Positions 18,927 through 28,946 of a stretch of DNA of 64,000 nt are shown here, piece by piece (within the stretch, counting starts at the first letter, position 1; each line of letters starts with the position of its first letter). Position numbers and translations under genes: made by a program. Source of the stretch: Meira nashicola. Lineage: Eukaryota; Basidiomycota; Exobasidiomycetes; Exobasidiales; Brachybasidiaceae. Under the pieces are notes generated by a model. The model saw only the letters and a program-made list of their open reading frames with translations, did not search any database and was not told where the DNA came from. The DNA lies in NCBI GenBank assembly GCA_001600355.1, contig BCJU01000001.1:1633178-1697177 (forward strand), read 5' to 3'.

Positions 18927-20516
18927 TTAGTGATCGATGATGCTAAAGTTTCCTGAGCATAACTTGTTCTCCAAAATGGATCCATCAGGAATGTGAATGG
19001 AAGATCCTTCAACAGCGATAATGATTACAGTTCCGCGAAGAGTGACGTTTCTGCCAATTGTTACATTACCGGAAATGGTTAAATGATCCAATTCCTTCAT
19101 GTTTGGCACAGATTTGAATCTTGATTGGAATTGAGCAACTTTGCTGAAATGTGGTCCTAATTTAACAACAGGTTGTGTGTTAAATTCAATAGAAGGATCC
19201 TTGCGCAAGCTACCGTGCTGTAGTCTGTAAAGGTCGGATGTGATCAAGAGTAAATCACTGCATGACTTGACAGGCAAGAAGCGAGAGCGGGGAACGTTGA
19301 CACCTTTAGCTCCACGGAAATGTTTAATTGCTGCTCCGACAGCGGTTTCCAATTGGATAACAGCTTCTCCGTTTGGCAAGGATTTGTTGTTGACAATGAT
19401 TTCAAGGTCCAATTCGTCATTTTCAAGAACACGCTTGATTGCCTTTAAGTTGAGCCACAAGTTGTTTGTGTTGAAAATCTTGAACTTCTTCACACTCTTG
19501 AAATCTTCGACGTGTTCACTTGGAACCTGAGCAATTTCCAAAAGACGGATAGTGTTTTCGTAATCGATCAAAGTACCACCCTTGACGTCAGCCTTTGTCT
19601 TGTCTGTAACTTCTGAAATGAATTCAGCTTGAGTTTCAACCATATGTTGGAAAATATTCAAATCAACATCAGCACCCAAGTTATCAACGTTGGAAACAAA
19701 GACGTATTCCTTTCCAGCACTAATCAATCTGTCCAGAAGACCAGAGTTGTACATAGCATCAAACAAATCTCCGTGTCCGGGTGGGTACCAGAGGCTCTTG
19801 TCACTTGTTGCGCTGCGTGGGCAAGGCAAAAGGCTCTCTTTGTTAATACGTGGGTAACGTGATTGGTTGAATGTCAAAATCTCAACGTTGTGGTTTGCGT
19901 ATTTTTGAATGACTCTTGCTGTATCGTCATCTGTGTTGAAAGAGTTCATCAAAATGAATGGAACATTAACATTATGAGAAGAGTTGAGATGCTCAATTTG
20001 ACGAACGCTCAAATCCAAGAATGTCATTCCTTCACGAACTTCGATAACAGATTTTGGACCTGTGCAACCCATAGTTGTACCCAAACCACCGTTCAACTTC
20101 AATACGGCCAACTTGTTCAACAAGGAAGGATCGTTTGCTTGTGGTAATTTATCATAAGGTGTGATTTGTTGTGGTGCAGGTGCTTTGACCTTGTCCCAAA
20201 CCAATTTCTCGTCTTTTGCACGCGAAGCAAGGTAACGGTTGAACAAAGTAAAGAATGATGACATTTCTGCATCAAATGCTTTGCGTGCCACTGGCTCTTC
20301 GATGCCAGCAACCAATTTGTTCAATTCATTGCGCATTGCTTTTGCTGCCACACCTGTTGTGGCCGATTTGAAATCCTATAAAAAGAACATCAAAAGGTCA
20401 GAAAAGATTGCAAATTTTGCTTAGAAGATATTTCTACTCACAATGTGCGAAGCGCCACGAGTGCGCGATGCCTTGATTGGTGGTCCATTAGAAGGTGTCG
20501 ATAGATGGTTTGACAT
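18927..20516 (-). CDS. UGP1: UTP-glucose-1-phosphate uridylyltransferase (two exons)
   Basis: Makes UDP-glucose from UTP and glucose-1-phosphate in the cytosol, the precursor for cell-wall glucan, glycogen and trehalose. Two exons: 20442-20516 (25 codons) and 18927-20375, joined across a 66-nt intron with a GTGAGT donor and TAG acceptor. The join gives SHI-DFKSATTGVAAKAMRNEL, the conserved fungal N-terminus, and a 507-residue product of normal length. The nucleotide-binding motif LNGGLGTTMGCTGPKS is at about 119-134, and VFVSNVDNLGADVD forms the metal/sugar-binding segment. The C-terminus has the left-handed beta-helix repeats used for oligomerisation (ISGNVTIGRNVTLRGTVII). A TGCATGC motif lies about 160 bp upstream of the start. 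Confidence 0.98.
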
Positions 20517-21560
20517 GATGATAACAAGTATATATCGTAGAAAGGAGTAGAAACACCGGATCTACCGAATTTGATGGTGAAAGAGGAAATGATGGTAGGA
20601 AAGGGGGAAGTTTATTTTTAAAATAGATTAGAAACAATCAAACCTTTTTTTCTGGAAGACTTGCCAGGGTACGTGCATGCTGTTTATTGTATGCGGAGAA
20701 TGAGTTGACGTGTGCCACTGTGCTAGTATCGAGCATATCAGCAGTGTACTTTTGCAACGTAGCAATTTGTTTTTTCCTGAAGCACCGTGCACAGAGCTCT
20801 AAAGCAAGCGAGGCACGCTAATAAAAAATTGATGGCGTTTCAGCTGTCTCCTATCAGAAACAGATCGACCGAGATTGCACCAAGACATTCATCCGTCGGG
20901 ATGAGGAAAAGAGAGGATCATGATCATAGATGCGGAGCGAGAGTCAATCAGGGGAGAAGCCATTGCCCGATTCTAAGGTCAAATTTCGGGAATTGGTTGG
21001 GTAAGATTTGTTTTTTAAGCATTACGATAAAAGATTCTCACATTCTTACCTTTAATTTATTCTTGAATTTTTAAAACTTTGCTAAGTTTAAAAAGAAGTG
21101 TGTGCATTAAAATGCAAAAAACGCGTGGGGGAGTTTACATAGAATAGTTTTGCCACGCAACTCCTATGCCAAAAAGAAAAAAGAAAGGAGTAGGACGCAT
21201 GTTACATAATCCCTGTTGTTCTTTTGTTAGCGCGACAGTTTGAGGTATTCTATTCTAATATTTTCTAGCATGTGCATGTATGCAGTTCTTAATAGTTTGT
21301 CTTACCTTCTTTGATGATTTGTTCATCACCGAATCACATCATCGTGATCGATAGCAATCAAAATCCGCAGCATGAACTGAATGTATTACTGGTGAGAGAG
21401 GTGCTAATAAGGACGTAGTGGAGAAGGTACTGTTTAGCTCGATATTATGCTCTGGCCGAAGCTCCCGAGACTTTTGGTAAGCCCGTGACATCTAGACACA
21501 CTTTCTTTCTTGAAATATAATTATTGTAAGGATACAAGATTGCATTATCATCTAATAAGA
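20517..21560. other. Intergenic region between UGP1 and RPT5
   Basis: A 1.04-kb interval between the UGP1 promoter side and the RPT5 3' side. TGCATGC occurs at 20674-20680. Frames of up to 95 codons (20787-21074, +) show no conserved sequence. No RNA gene or repeat was recognised. Confidence 0.5.
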
Positions 21561-22919
21561 CTATGAGAACATAAACAATTCATTCTTTTTCTTTGCTTGT
21601 ACTTCTGCAATACCGCCAACGAAGTGCTCGTGTGATAATTCAGACGCTCCTTCACGTAGAGCAATCATTCCCGCTTCTACACAGACTGCTTTCAATTGAG
21701 CACCATTCATTTCATCGGTTGAACGTGCTAATTCTTCAAAGTTAACTTGACCTAGTGTCATTTTACGTGAGTGAATTTGTAAGATCATCGCTCGTCCTGC
21801 TTCGTTTGGCAGAGGGAATTCTACCTTTCTGTCTAAACGTCCTGAACGTAAAAGAGCGGGATCCAAGATATCTATTCTGTTTGTAGCGGCGATCACCTTG
21901 ATACGCTCATTCGAACTGAAACCGTCCAACTGATTTAACAGTTCCAACATCGTTCTTTGCACTTCACGATCACCAGATTTGTCACTGTCAAAACGTTTTG
22001 TTCCAATAGCATCCAATTCATCAATAAAGATGATCGCAGGAGACTTTTCCTTTGCAAGCTCAAATGCGTCCCGGACCAATTTTGCGCCGTCACCGATAAA
22101 CATTTGCACAAGTGAAGGCCCGGCTAATTTTAAATAACAAGCGTTCGTTTGTGCAGCACATGCTCTTGCCAGCAAAGTCTTTCCTGTTCCTGGAGGTCCA
22201 TACATCAACGCTCCTTTTGGTGGTTTGATACCTAGATTTTTGAATTTTTGCTCTTGTTGCATAGGTAAAACGATGGCTTCTACCAATTCTTCAATTTGTT
22301 TATCCAATCCACCGATATCTGTGTACGTCTCTGTCGGTCTTTCATCCACTTCCATTGCTTTCACACGACTGTCGTATTCAGCTGGTAATTTATCGAGAAT
22401 GAGATAAGAGTCCTTGTTTACACCGATCAAATCTCCTGGCTTTAGAGTATCTGCTGGTACCAAACCCACAATAGGAAGGAAGATCGTCTGACGTGTAGAT
22501 GTTTTGATCACTGCACATTTTCCATTCCTTCTTGAATCTAGATCAACGTTTGCTCCTTCCTCTGAATCTTCATCGATATCAGGATCCATCTCTAAAATCT
22601 CCACTACATTTCCCACCAAGTAAGGTAACACTTTATTTTGTTTAATCTTTTCCGAATTATCTTTGATCTTTTCTTTCATCATATTTTGTTCATGCATCAA
22701 TCGCGTTTGTTCGGATCGCATAATTTTAATATCATTCTCTAACAATCTTGTTCTAGTTTGAATCTCTTCTGTTGTTGCTTTCAAGATTTCTTCTGGTAGT
22801 TCAGGTTCTTGTGGTTTCACCTTTTCCTCTTCGGTATCCATCTTGTCTTCCTTTTTCTCATTTGCTGCAGACGAAGATGATGAAGCGGCAGCTGCTGATG
22901 TCATTTCCGAATCTGCCAT
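21561..22919 (-). CDS. RPT5: 26S proteasome regulatory ATPase subunit Rpt5 (PSMC3)
   Basis: One of six AAA ATPases of the proteasome 19S base ring, which unfold and translocate ubiquitinated substrates. The 452-residue protein has an Ala/Ser/Glu-rich N-terminus (1-40), the coiled-coil helix (about 45-95), the OB-fold (about 97-180), and an AAA module. In the AAA module, Walker A GPPGTGKT is at 241-248 and Walker B IIFIDE at about 296-301; the SRH-type segment [21 protein letters not shown] follows. The N-terminal order [19 protein letters not shown] matches Rpt5 rather than other Rpt subunits. The last three residues are Met-Phe-Ser. Rpt5 normally ends in an HbYX motif with Tyr in the penultimate position, so this tail is atypical (see findings). 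Intronless; ATG at 22919. Confidence 0.96.
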   Translation of the reverse strand: MADSEMTSAAAASSSSSAANEKKEDKMDTEEEKVKPQEPELPEEILKATTEEIQTRTRLLENDIKIMRSEQTRLMHEQNMMKEKIKDNSEKIKQNKVLPYLVGNVVEILEMDPDIDEDSEEGANVDLDSRRNGKCAVIKTSTRQTIFLPIVGLVPADTLKPGDLIGVNKDSYLILDKLPAEYDSRVKAMEVDERPTETYTDIGGLDKQIEELVEAIVLPMQQEQKFKNLGIKPPKGALMYGPPGTGKTLLARACAAQTNACYLKLAGPSLVQMFIGDGAKLVRDAFELAKEKSPAIIFIDELDAIGTKRFDSDKSGDREVQRTMLELLNQLDGFSSNERIKVIAATNRIDILDPALLRSGRLDRKVEFPLPNEAGRAMILQIHSRKMTLGQVNFEELARSTDEMNGAQLKAVCVEAGMIALREGASELSHEHFVGGIAEVQAKKKNELFMFS

Positions 22920-23475
22920 CTTTGCTATTAAATGAAGGAGAGGTAAGGCAAATCAATCCTATCTATAAAGTCGGCATCAAAAGCTAACAACCACTTTGAA
23001 TCAACACTTTTGTTACAGAATTCAAGGCTTGTAGTCTACGTACGTGGTACAGTATGACGCGTCCGAAAATATGTGTGCATGCATGCATATCACTTTTTGA
23101 GAAATGTTTTTAGCGCCGGGCTTGGCCCCTATCGAAAACGCGGAGAGGCTCATTCCAACTCTGTCGATCTTTAAGAGCTTGACTTCAAGCTAACACCATC
23201 ATCATCATCGGATATGATGTCAAATTGAGGGGTAATCTCTCAGCTAGAATATTCCCCTCACTCTTTGCAGGAAGTTTAAGCTTCTCATCCACCATATCTT
23301 ACGACATTTGATACCCTCTAACGATACGAATTGCATATATCTTGGATACCCTTTACGACCTCTGAATGAACAAACATTAACGCCCGTTACGATACAAACG
23401 ACCTTTTCAAGAAGAATTATTTGAGATACACAAAGATACTCAATCGAGAAGTTGATCTTGCATGACATTTCGAGA
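22920..23475. promoter_or_regulatory. Bidirectional promoter, RPT5 / unknown 843-aa gene
   Basis: A 556-bp divergent promoter. It contains TAGTCTACGTAC at 23032-23043, a TGCATGCATGCAT run at 23076-23088 and TTTTTAGCGCCGGG at 23107-23120. The first and last recur in the same order before IRA, at a similar distance from that gene's ATG (about 440 and 370-394 bp upstream). Confidence 0.55.
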
Positions 23476-26007
23476 ATGACATCCTCATTCGAAGCACAAT
23501 TGGTTCCAATGCCAACATTAACTTCGTCGTCAACAGATGATGATGTTGGCTCATTGGAGGAATTTCCACTACAAGATGACCGCAGATTATCAAATGCTTT
23601 GAGTATGGTATCTCCTTCGACTGATCAATTAGGACTCAAACCTGCTAAATCAGCGCCTAGGCCGAAACGACTGTCCCTGCAAGCTCTGAAAAGACCTTTA
23701 TTGCGAGCAGCTCGAGCTTCATCTCATATAGCTGTCAAAAAGAACGGCAAAGATGAACATGAAAAGAAAGTTGGAACAGAGGTATTACAAAGTGCAATGT
23801 CGAAAAACAGCCCCTCTAACTTGCAAGATCCATCGTACAAACGAGAATCACGGAGAGTAAGCTTTAGTCCTTCTACTGAGGATGCACCTATAGAATTGGA
23901 AGCTGCAATGAAGGCAAGGGAGGAAAAGAAATCAGAACAGAGAACTTCTTTTGGTTTATTCAAGAAATTTCGATCGGTCACTGTCACTCCAAAGCCTATT
24001 CTGAAACGCAGCTCAAGTTTTGATGAAAGTATCGGTAGAAGCAAAGGAGCAGCAATAGCTCATCAGCGCCGACCTCTTCGTAGATCCATGTCTATCTCAG
24101 GCAAGGGAATTCATCTAAACGTGCAGCCAATGTCTGATCCCATCGCGAGTCAAAGATCGGTGAACGACAAAGGCAAGCCATTAAAGCCAAAGGTAGCACG
24201 ACAACAAGCGATCGCAGCAAGACATGCTCGTGTTTTAGAAAGAATCATCAATGCAGGCTCATCGATCGAATTGGAAGAGATCAAAGCAAAAAGGATCAAA
24301 AAGTTGGGCGAACATAAAGTGAACTCACGCACTCAAGTACAGCAATATCCGGTCGTCTCTCCGCGAAAGATTAAAGCTCTAAAGCAAGCCTTGCTTAATT
24401 ACGACCTGGCAAACGGGATTATTGGTGAACTACGGGCTATGGAAATCGATTATCCGAATTTGGACGATTTGACGAATAGTTCGCCTTTTGGTCAAAACAT
24501 GCACAGCGAAGCTAAAGATGCATTGCAAGATGTTCTCGAAAATGACAATGAGCAAAAGCAAGAACGCAAAGTGGAGAAGGAGAAGCAAGAGCGTAAAAAA
24601 GTTCGACCGCAACCGATTCGTGCTGTCTGTCTGAATTACACGGAAGAAGAGGCAGCACGCCTGCGAAGTGCTTCACCGAAAAGTCCTGCTGTAGAGGTAG
24701 AAACGGAAAAGTCTTTGGCCAAAGAGAATGCGATCTCATTAGCAGAGGCTAGCATGATGGCAGTTGCTGCGAACAAGATTGGAGCTTGGTTCCGTGCGGG
24801 AGGTGCACCAGGGGAAGTTAACTCAGTGACTGTTGAATCGAAAACGGCTGTTGGAGAGACAATTCAATATGCTTACGAATTGCAAGACGATATCAGAAAA
24901 GGCGATGTGAATGAAGCATTGGCAGATACCGCCAGATTTGGTGCTGCAGGCCTTTCTGTTGCTCAGCCCACAGCAGGAGCAGTCGTAGAATTGGTCGAAG
25001 CAAAAGTTCTGCCAGCAAACAAGATTCCAGACGAGGTTGAGAAAGCGAGTGTGGAGATGACGATTAGTGACAAAGAAGTGAATGACCCTTTGGCAAAAAT
25101 ATCTAATGCATTTTCAGAAATATCACCCATCTCTTTGATCACTCAGCCTGCTACAACATTAGCCGGTCTTGGTGCCCGAAAAGGCGGAGCATTCGATGCA
25201 CTTGCTGATGCATCAGCTCTTGTCATTCAACATTCTCATGGTGGGCTAGAGGCAATGCAAGATATACGACCTCCAATCGATCGAATGGCAATCTTTATAT
25301 ATTGGTGGGGATTCGAATTGACGATTCCTGAACCTAGTATGAAGTATCTAAGTACCGCTCATAGCGTTTCAGGCGCATTTTTGGGATTTTTACAAACGAT
25401 GGTGACTACTGGAGGCGTTCCTGAATTGTTACCTTTTGTCCGGTATATTTCCAGTTTTGTTGATATGGAATTTAACGCGATTCGATCGCAAGATCGTAAT
25501 TCGAAAGGAGTTGTAATTGCAGCAACTTGGTTGATGCCTTTGGCACTCGTTCCACGTCCTTGGGATTATGGTTTTGCGGATATACCATCAAAACCCTCTC
25601 AACCTCCTGCAAGCAGTCAACCAGGATCTGGAAACCCTCCTTCGAGTCCCAATGCCGTTCCTCCGTCATTCCCGTATGTGCCGCCACCTACTCAAAATAT
25701 ACCACTCGCTCTTCCACCCGGAGGTTTACCGATCTTACCAGTACGTATTTCTTCCAATTCTTCCCCTTCCAACCCTGTTTTGCCTGCCAAAATTGTTGTC
25801 AAGCGAAGATCGGCAAGCCCTTCAAGTTATCTTTCTAGTCAAGAAAGACATTTCGCAAACGGACAATCGGCTGCGATTGCTTCCGCTCTTTCTGAATCTC
25901 CAGTCTTACGGCCAAAGGTTGTAGAGCCTGCCAGTGCATCTGGCAGTATGATCAATGTTTTGGACAGTTTGCAAGAATTACCCGAAGGAAGCGTTCGGAT
26001 GAAATGA
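23476..26007 (+). CDS. Unknown 843-aa protein with conserved-looking C-terminal helical block
   Basis: Not assigned to a family. I chose the ATG at 23476; the frame is open slightly upstream, but only from a TTG. Residues 1-220 are Ser/Lys/Arg-rich and probably disordered, with several basic RRxS-type sites (for example PLRRSMS). Residues about 235-310 are Lys/Arg/Glu-rich helix. Residues about 360-395 are a highly charged coiled-coil-like segment (EQKQERKVEKEKQERKK). Residues about 600-700 form an ordered block rich in aromatic and hydrophobic residues (FIYWWGFELTIPEP ... GAFLGFLQTMVTTGGVPELLPFVRYISSFVDMEF ... ATWLMPLALVPRPWDYGF). The last ~140 residues are Pro/Ser-rich. The ordered block looks conserved and could be the functional core. 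Its hydrophobicity is not clearly transmembrane. Confidence 0.85.
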   Translation: MTSSFEAQLVPMPTLTSSSTDDDVGSLEEFPLQDDRRLSNALSMVSPSTDQLGLKPAKSAPRPKRLSLQALKRPLLRAARASSHIAVKKNGKDEHEKKVGTEVLQSAMSKNSPSNLQDPSYKRESRRVSFSPSTEDAPIELEAAMKAREEKKSEQRTSFGLFKKFRSVTVTPKPILKRSSSFDESIGRSKGAAIAHQRRPLRRSMSISGKGIHLNVQPMSDPIASQRSVNDKGKPLKPKVARQQAIAARHARVLERIINAGSSIELEEIKAKRIKKLGEHKVNSRTQVQQYPVVSPRKIKALKQALLNYDLANGIIGELRAMEIDYPNLDDLTNSSPFGQNMHSEAKDALQDVLENDNEQKQERKVEKEKQERKKVRPQPIRAVCLNYTEEEAARLRSASPKSPAVEVETEKSLAKENAISLAEASMMAVAANKIGAWFRAGGAPGEVNSVTVESKTAVGETIQYAYELQDDIRKGDVNEALADTARFGAAGLSVAQPTAGAVVELVEAKVLPANKIPDEVEKASVEMTISDKEVNDPLAKISNAFSEISPISLITQPATTLAGLGARKGGAFDALADASALVIQHSHGGLEAMQDIRPPIDRMAIFIYWWGFELTIPEPSMKYLSTAHSVSGAFLGFLQTMVTTGGVPELLPFVRYISSFVDMEFNAIRSQDRNSKGVVIAATWLMPLALVPRPWDYGFADIPSKPSQPPASSQPGSGNPPSSPNAVPPSFPYVPPPTQNIPLALPPGGLPILPVRISSNSSPSNPVLPAKIVVKRRSASPSSYLSSQERHFANGQSAAIASALSESPVLRPKVVEPASASGSMINVLDSLQELPEGSVRMK

Positions 26008-26369
26008 ATATCGCTCTCGAATATTACTCTTTTTCATGTCTCATAAATTTCTTTCTAACAATACCCCTTCGTCTAATATCATCACACTTTTGAATTCGTC
26101 ATTGTCATCGATAATCTGTAAACAGACCTAATCATTGCATTGATAGATAAAGGCCTGAATGTGAAAAAGCCCAGGGAAGATTGCGCTTACAAGTGCAAAT
26201 TAATTGAGAAGAGAGGAAAAGAAATGCGGGTGCTTGTGTAAAGATGTCACATCAGCTCAGATTCGGATATCATTGACTTCGACGTTTTTTTGTTAGGCAA
26301 AGACCAAAGGCATTCCTTCTTCGTCAGATGTTCCAGCATACAGACTTGAGTAATGCTATAAAAACACGC
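26008..26369. other. Tail-to-tail intergenic, unknown 843-aa gene and TCTP
   Basis: A 362-bp convergent 3' flank. No gene, repeat or RNA was recognised. Confidence 0.6.
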
Positions 26370-26946
26370 TTAGATCTTAACATCCTTCAATCCATCCTTC
26401 CAGAAGATCAAGAAAGGAGTAACTCCGTCTTCACGGAAGTTGAGTAGGGCGACCATACCGTCTGGGTTACCTGATTCACCGGTGTAGAAATCGTAATCTT
26501 TAAAGTTACCCAAAACTTTCTTTGCGAATTCTTGAGCTTTCTTTTCGAATACTTCAACACGTTCAGGTGCATCAGTTTGCAATTGAGTTTTGATTGCTTT
26601 CATGTAACCTTTCAAATATGTCAAATAACTCTTTTTGTCAAAAGTTGTTGATTGTAAACGGAATGAATGAACGATGTTAATAACTTGTTGTCCACCGTTT
26701 TCCAAAGCTTCTTGTTGTTCTTCTGCTGATGGGTTTGCACCAATATCAACATCTCCTTCTTGAACGACAATGTTGGCAGCATCAACTTCGTAAACGACGT
26801 CATCGATCTCCTTGAAATCGTAACCGTCGGAGAACATTTCATCACCGCTAATTTTGTCTGTGTAAAGCTGTTTGAGGGGAAGAAAAATTGAGAAGAATGA
26901 GTTGTCTTTTCTACAGTAAAACAAAACACCAAATACGTACCTTCAT
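26370..26946 (-). CDS. TMA19: Translationally controlled tumour protein homologue (TCTP), two exons
   Basis: An abundant, ribosome-associated small protein linked to growth and stress responses. Exon 1 is only six coding bases (ATG AAG, 26941-26946); the 73-nt intron (26868-26940) has a GTACGT donor and CAG acceptor; exon 2 is 26370-26867. The join gives MKLYTDKISGDEMFSDGYDF, the family's canonical start, and a 167-residue product, the usual fungal length. Conserved segments include GDEMFSD, the acidic/helical hairpin with KKSYLTYLKGYMKAIK, and the C-terminal TGESGNPDGMVALLNFREDGVTPFLIFWKDGLKDVKI pattern. An open frame through the intron would give a false longer N-terminus with no conservation; the splice is preferred. 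Confidence 0.97.
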
Positions 26947-27663
26947 CTTGTCTGATTATAACAAAGAAAGCGAAAAAAGTGAAAAAGGTATAGTTGATGA
27001 AAAGAGTGAAAAGGTTACCTGTTAATCGAATCCCTTGGAGTCTAATGGTATTTCTTCTCCCCTTTTTTTTTCCTCGCATTGGAAATAAAAATCTACTTTA
27101 AACTTTTATTTTTCTACGCCCAGGCAAGCGTCTAGGCCAAAAGTTCTCATTGCTGCTCATGCAAAGCTTTTGTGGCTACAGGGTACAAAGTGGCAACTAT
27201 CACTGCTCTCGTGCCTCGCAAAAGCAAATATGCAATAGCCCTAAACACGGATGTACGATGTGGGCGCCGCGCCGCGCACGCGTCAAAATGGGACAACTTT
27301 TAGGCGTGGTAAATTACAGAACATGCTCAGTACCAGTGTGCCTAGAATAGACCTGATCGACTCATATTCTAGCTTGGATGCCACGTGGTGCACTGCAAAT
27401 AAAACCTCAAAAGAGAACACCAATTTGAGCTTTACATAAGCAAACCTTCAACCTCCAACACGCAAGAGAAGTCTATACATTTCATGGTCATTGTCGCCGA
27501 ATGAGCCGGTCAACGGATGATATAATTCGACTATTGAAAAATTGATACGAATAGGGATTTGAGGTTGGGAGATGAAGTTCTTTGAATAAATACACGTTGG
27601 AATGAATAGTGGATTAGGGGTGATAAGACAGCGAAGAAGCTGAATTCTTTGCATGGTGAAAAT
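26947..27663. other. Intergenic between TCTP promoter and the repeat-rich secreted gene
   Basis: A 717-bp interval holding the TCTP promoter, with pyrimidine-rich sequence just upstream on the gene strand, and the 3' flank of the next gene. A GC-rich patch with GCGCCGCGCCGCGC occurs near 27269-27282. No supported gene. Confidence 0.5.
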
Positions 27664-28946
27664 TCAATTGCTGTTCGGTGGTACCTTGCACTTGGATGTA
27701 TCACAATGTTGATCACCAATATGTTGCAATTGTAAATTACGCATCGTTGGCGTTGGACAACCGAGACCTAAACCTTTGCAGAACATGAATTCATGATTCT
27801 TGTTCTTTGGTGGGAACCAAAGACCAGTGTATGTGGGAACCAAATTAGCATACACTTCCAATTTTCCACCTTTTTCGAAATAATTTGCAGAATAACAGTT
27901 TACAAGATTACTCGGACAAATCATCGGAATTGGAATCACAACTTTACCCGGTGCATTTGGCATAGAAGAATTGGAAGGTTGTGAGCCTGAGCCACCACCG
28001 GATGGAGGATTTTTCTTGGGCTTCTTGGTCTTAGGCTTCTTGGTCTTGGGCTTCTTTGTCTTGGTCTTCTTAGGCTTAGTATTTTTGGTCTTGGTCTTTT
28101 TTGGGTTGGTCTTTTTTGGGTTGGTCTTTTTTGGGTTGGTCTTTTTTGGGTTGGTCTTTATTATCTTGTTCATCTTTTTGTGTTTGTATTTATTATTACC
28201 TTTTGTACCCGTACTTGTTGCATTATTACCCATCGTTGGATCAGGTGCTGTACCGGTACTTGGATCGACAGCTGTAGGATCAGTCGTTGTCGGATCAGCC
28301 GTCGTTGGATCAGTCGTTGTGGAATTAGTTGTTGTTGGATCAGTTGTCGTTGGATCAGCTGTCGTTGGATCAGCTGTCGTTGGATCAGCTGTCGTTGNNN
28401 NNNNNNNNNNNNNNNNNNNNNNGTTGGATCAGCTGTCGTTGGATCAGCTGTCGTTGGATCAGCTGTCGTTGGATCAGCTGTCGTTGCTGTCATATTTTGG
28501 CTTGTACTTGGATCACCATCATCACTTGCTGTACCATCACGTTCAAACAATCCACGACGTGATAAACCACCGTTTTGAAGGACTGTATGATCTTTTCCAT
28601 CCCAAAAGAAGCAAAAGTTTGCCAAATTACTTTCTTCTTGCATATCACTTTCTGATGGAAAACAAGCATAAGCTGTACAAGTTCCATAAGGACCACCTTC
28701 GCTATGATAACTTTTTTCGCCAGGCTTAAAAGGAACAAAGAATGCACTTTTTTGTTTCATTACTCTTGCATTTGACCAACATTCTCCCATTTGAATATCA
28801 CTATCCGAATGTGAATTACAGTTTAAAGGTTGCTTTAATGAACAACCAGAATAAGAAATTGCAGCAGGATTTGGTGATTTATCAGCTTTGATTAACATGC
28901 CTGTCACGGCAAGCATGACAAGCAAGAGGAGAGAAGGAGATGTCAT
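27664..28946 (-). CDS. Secreted repeat-rich protein (Thr/Pro and Lys/Pro repeats), interrupted by assembly gap
   Basis: Starts at the ATG at 28944-28946 with a clear signal peptide (PSLLLLVMLAVTGMLI) and ends at 27664. In order: an N-terminal cysteine-containing domain (about residues 25-125, with GCSLKQPLNC and GTCTAYACF); a Thr-rich linker of TTADP pentapeptide repeats; a Lys/Pro/Thr-rich linker of NPKKT and KTKKP pentapeptides; and a C-terminal cysteine-containing domain (ICPSNLVNCYSANYFE ... FCKGLGLGCP). The TTADP array is broken by a 25-N gap. The frames on the two sides agree with one protein only if the true gap length is not 25, so the break is an assembly artefact rather than a pseudogene. 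No family recognised. A glycosylated surface or wall-associated protein is inferred from signal peptide and mucin-like repeats. No C-terminal GPI signal is seen. Confidence 0.75.
28005..28160. repeat. 15-bp minisatellite encoding Lys/Pro pentapeptides
   Basis: Four near-perfect 15-bp units GGTCTTTTTTGGGTT occupy 28093-28152, encoding NPKKT on the minus strand. They are flanked on the low-coordinate side by degenerate 15-bp units encoding KTKKP. All units keep the frame of the secreted protein. Confidence 0.9.
28255..28486. repeat. 15-bp minisatellite encoding TTADP, spanning the assembly gap
   Basis: Tandem 15-bp units GTTGGATCAGCTGTC, perfect on both sides of the N run and degenerate toward the low-coordinate end (variants encoding TTTDP, TTTNS, TAVDP). 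The array collapsed or failed to assemble at its most uniform part. Confidence 0.92.
28398..28422. other. Assembly gap (25 N)
   Basis: Twenty-five consecutive N inside the TTADP minisatellite. The repeat phase on the two sides calls for a gap of 11 + 15k bases, so 25 is not the true length. Confidence 0.98.

Noticed and set aside
27971..28729. Plus-strand frame of 252 codons over the repeat gene
   Set aside because: It is the antisense shadow of the Lys/Thr/Pro repeats and gives a monotonous Val/Leu/Phe string.
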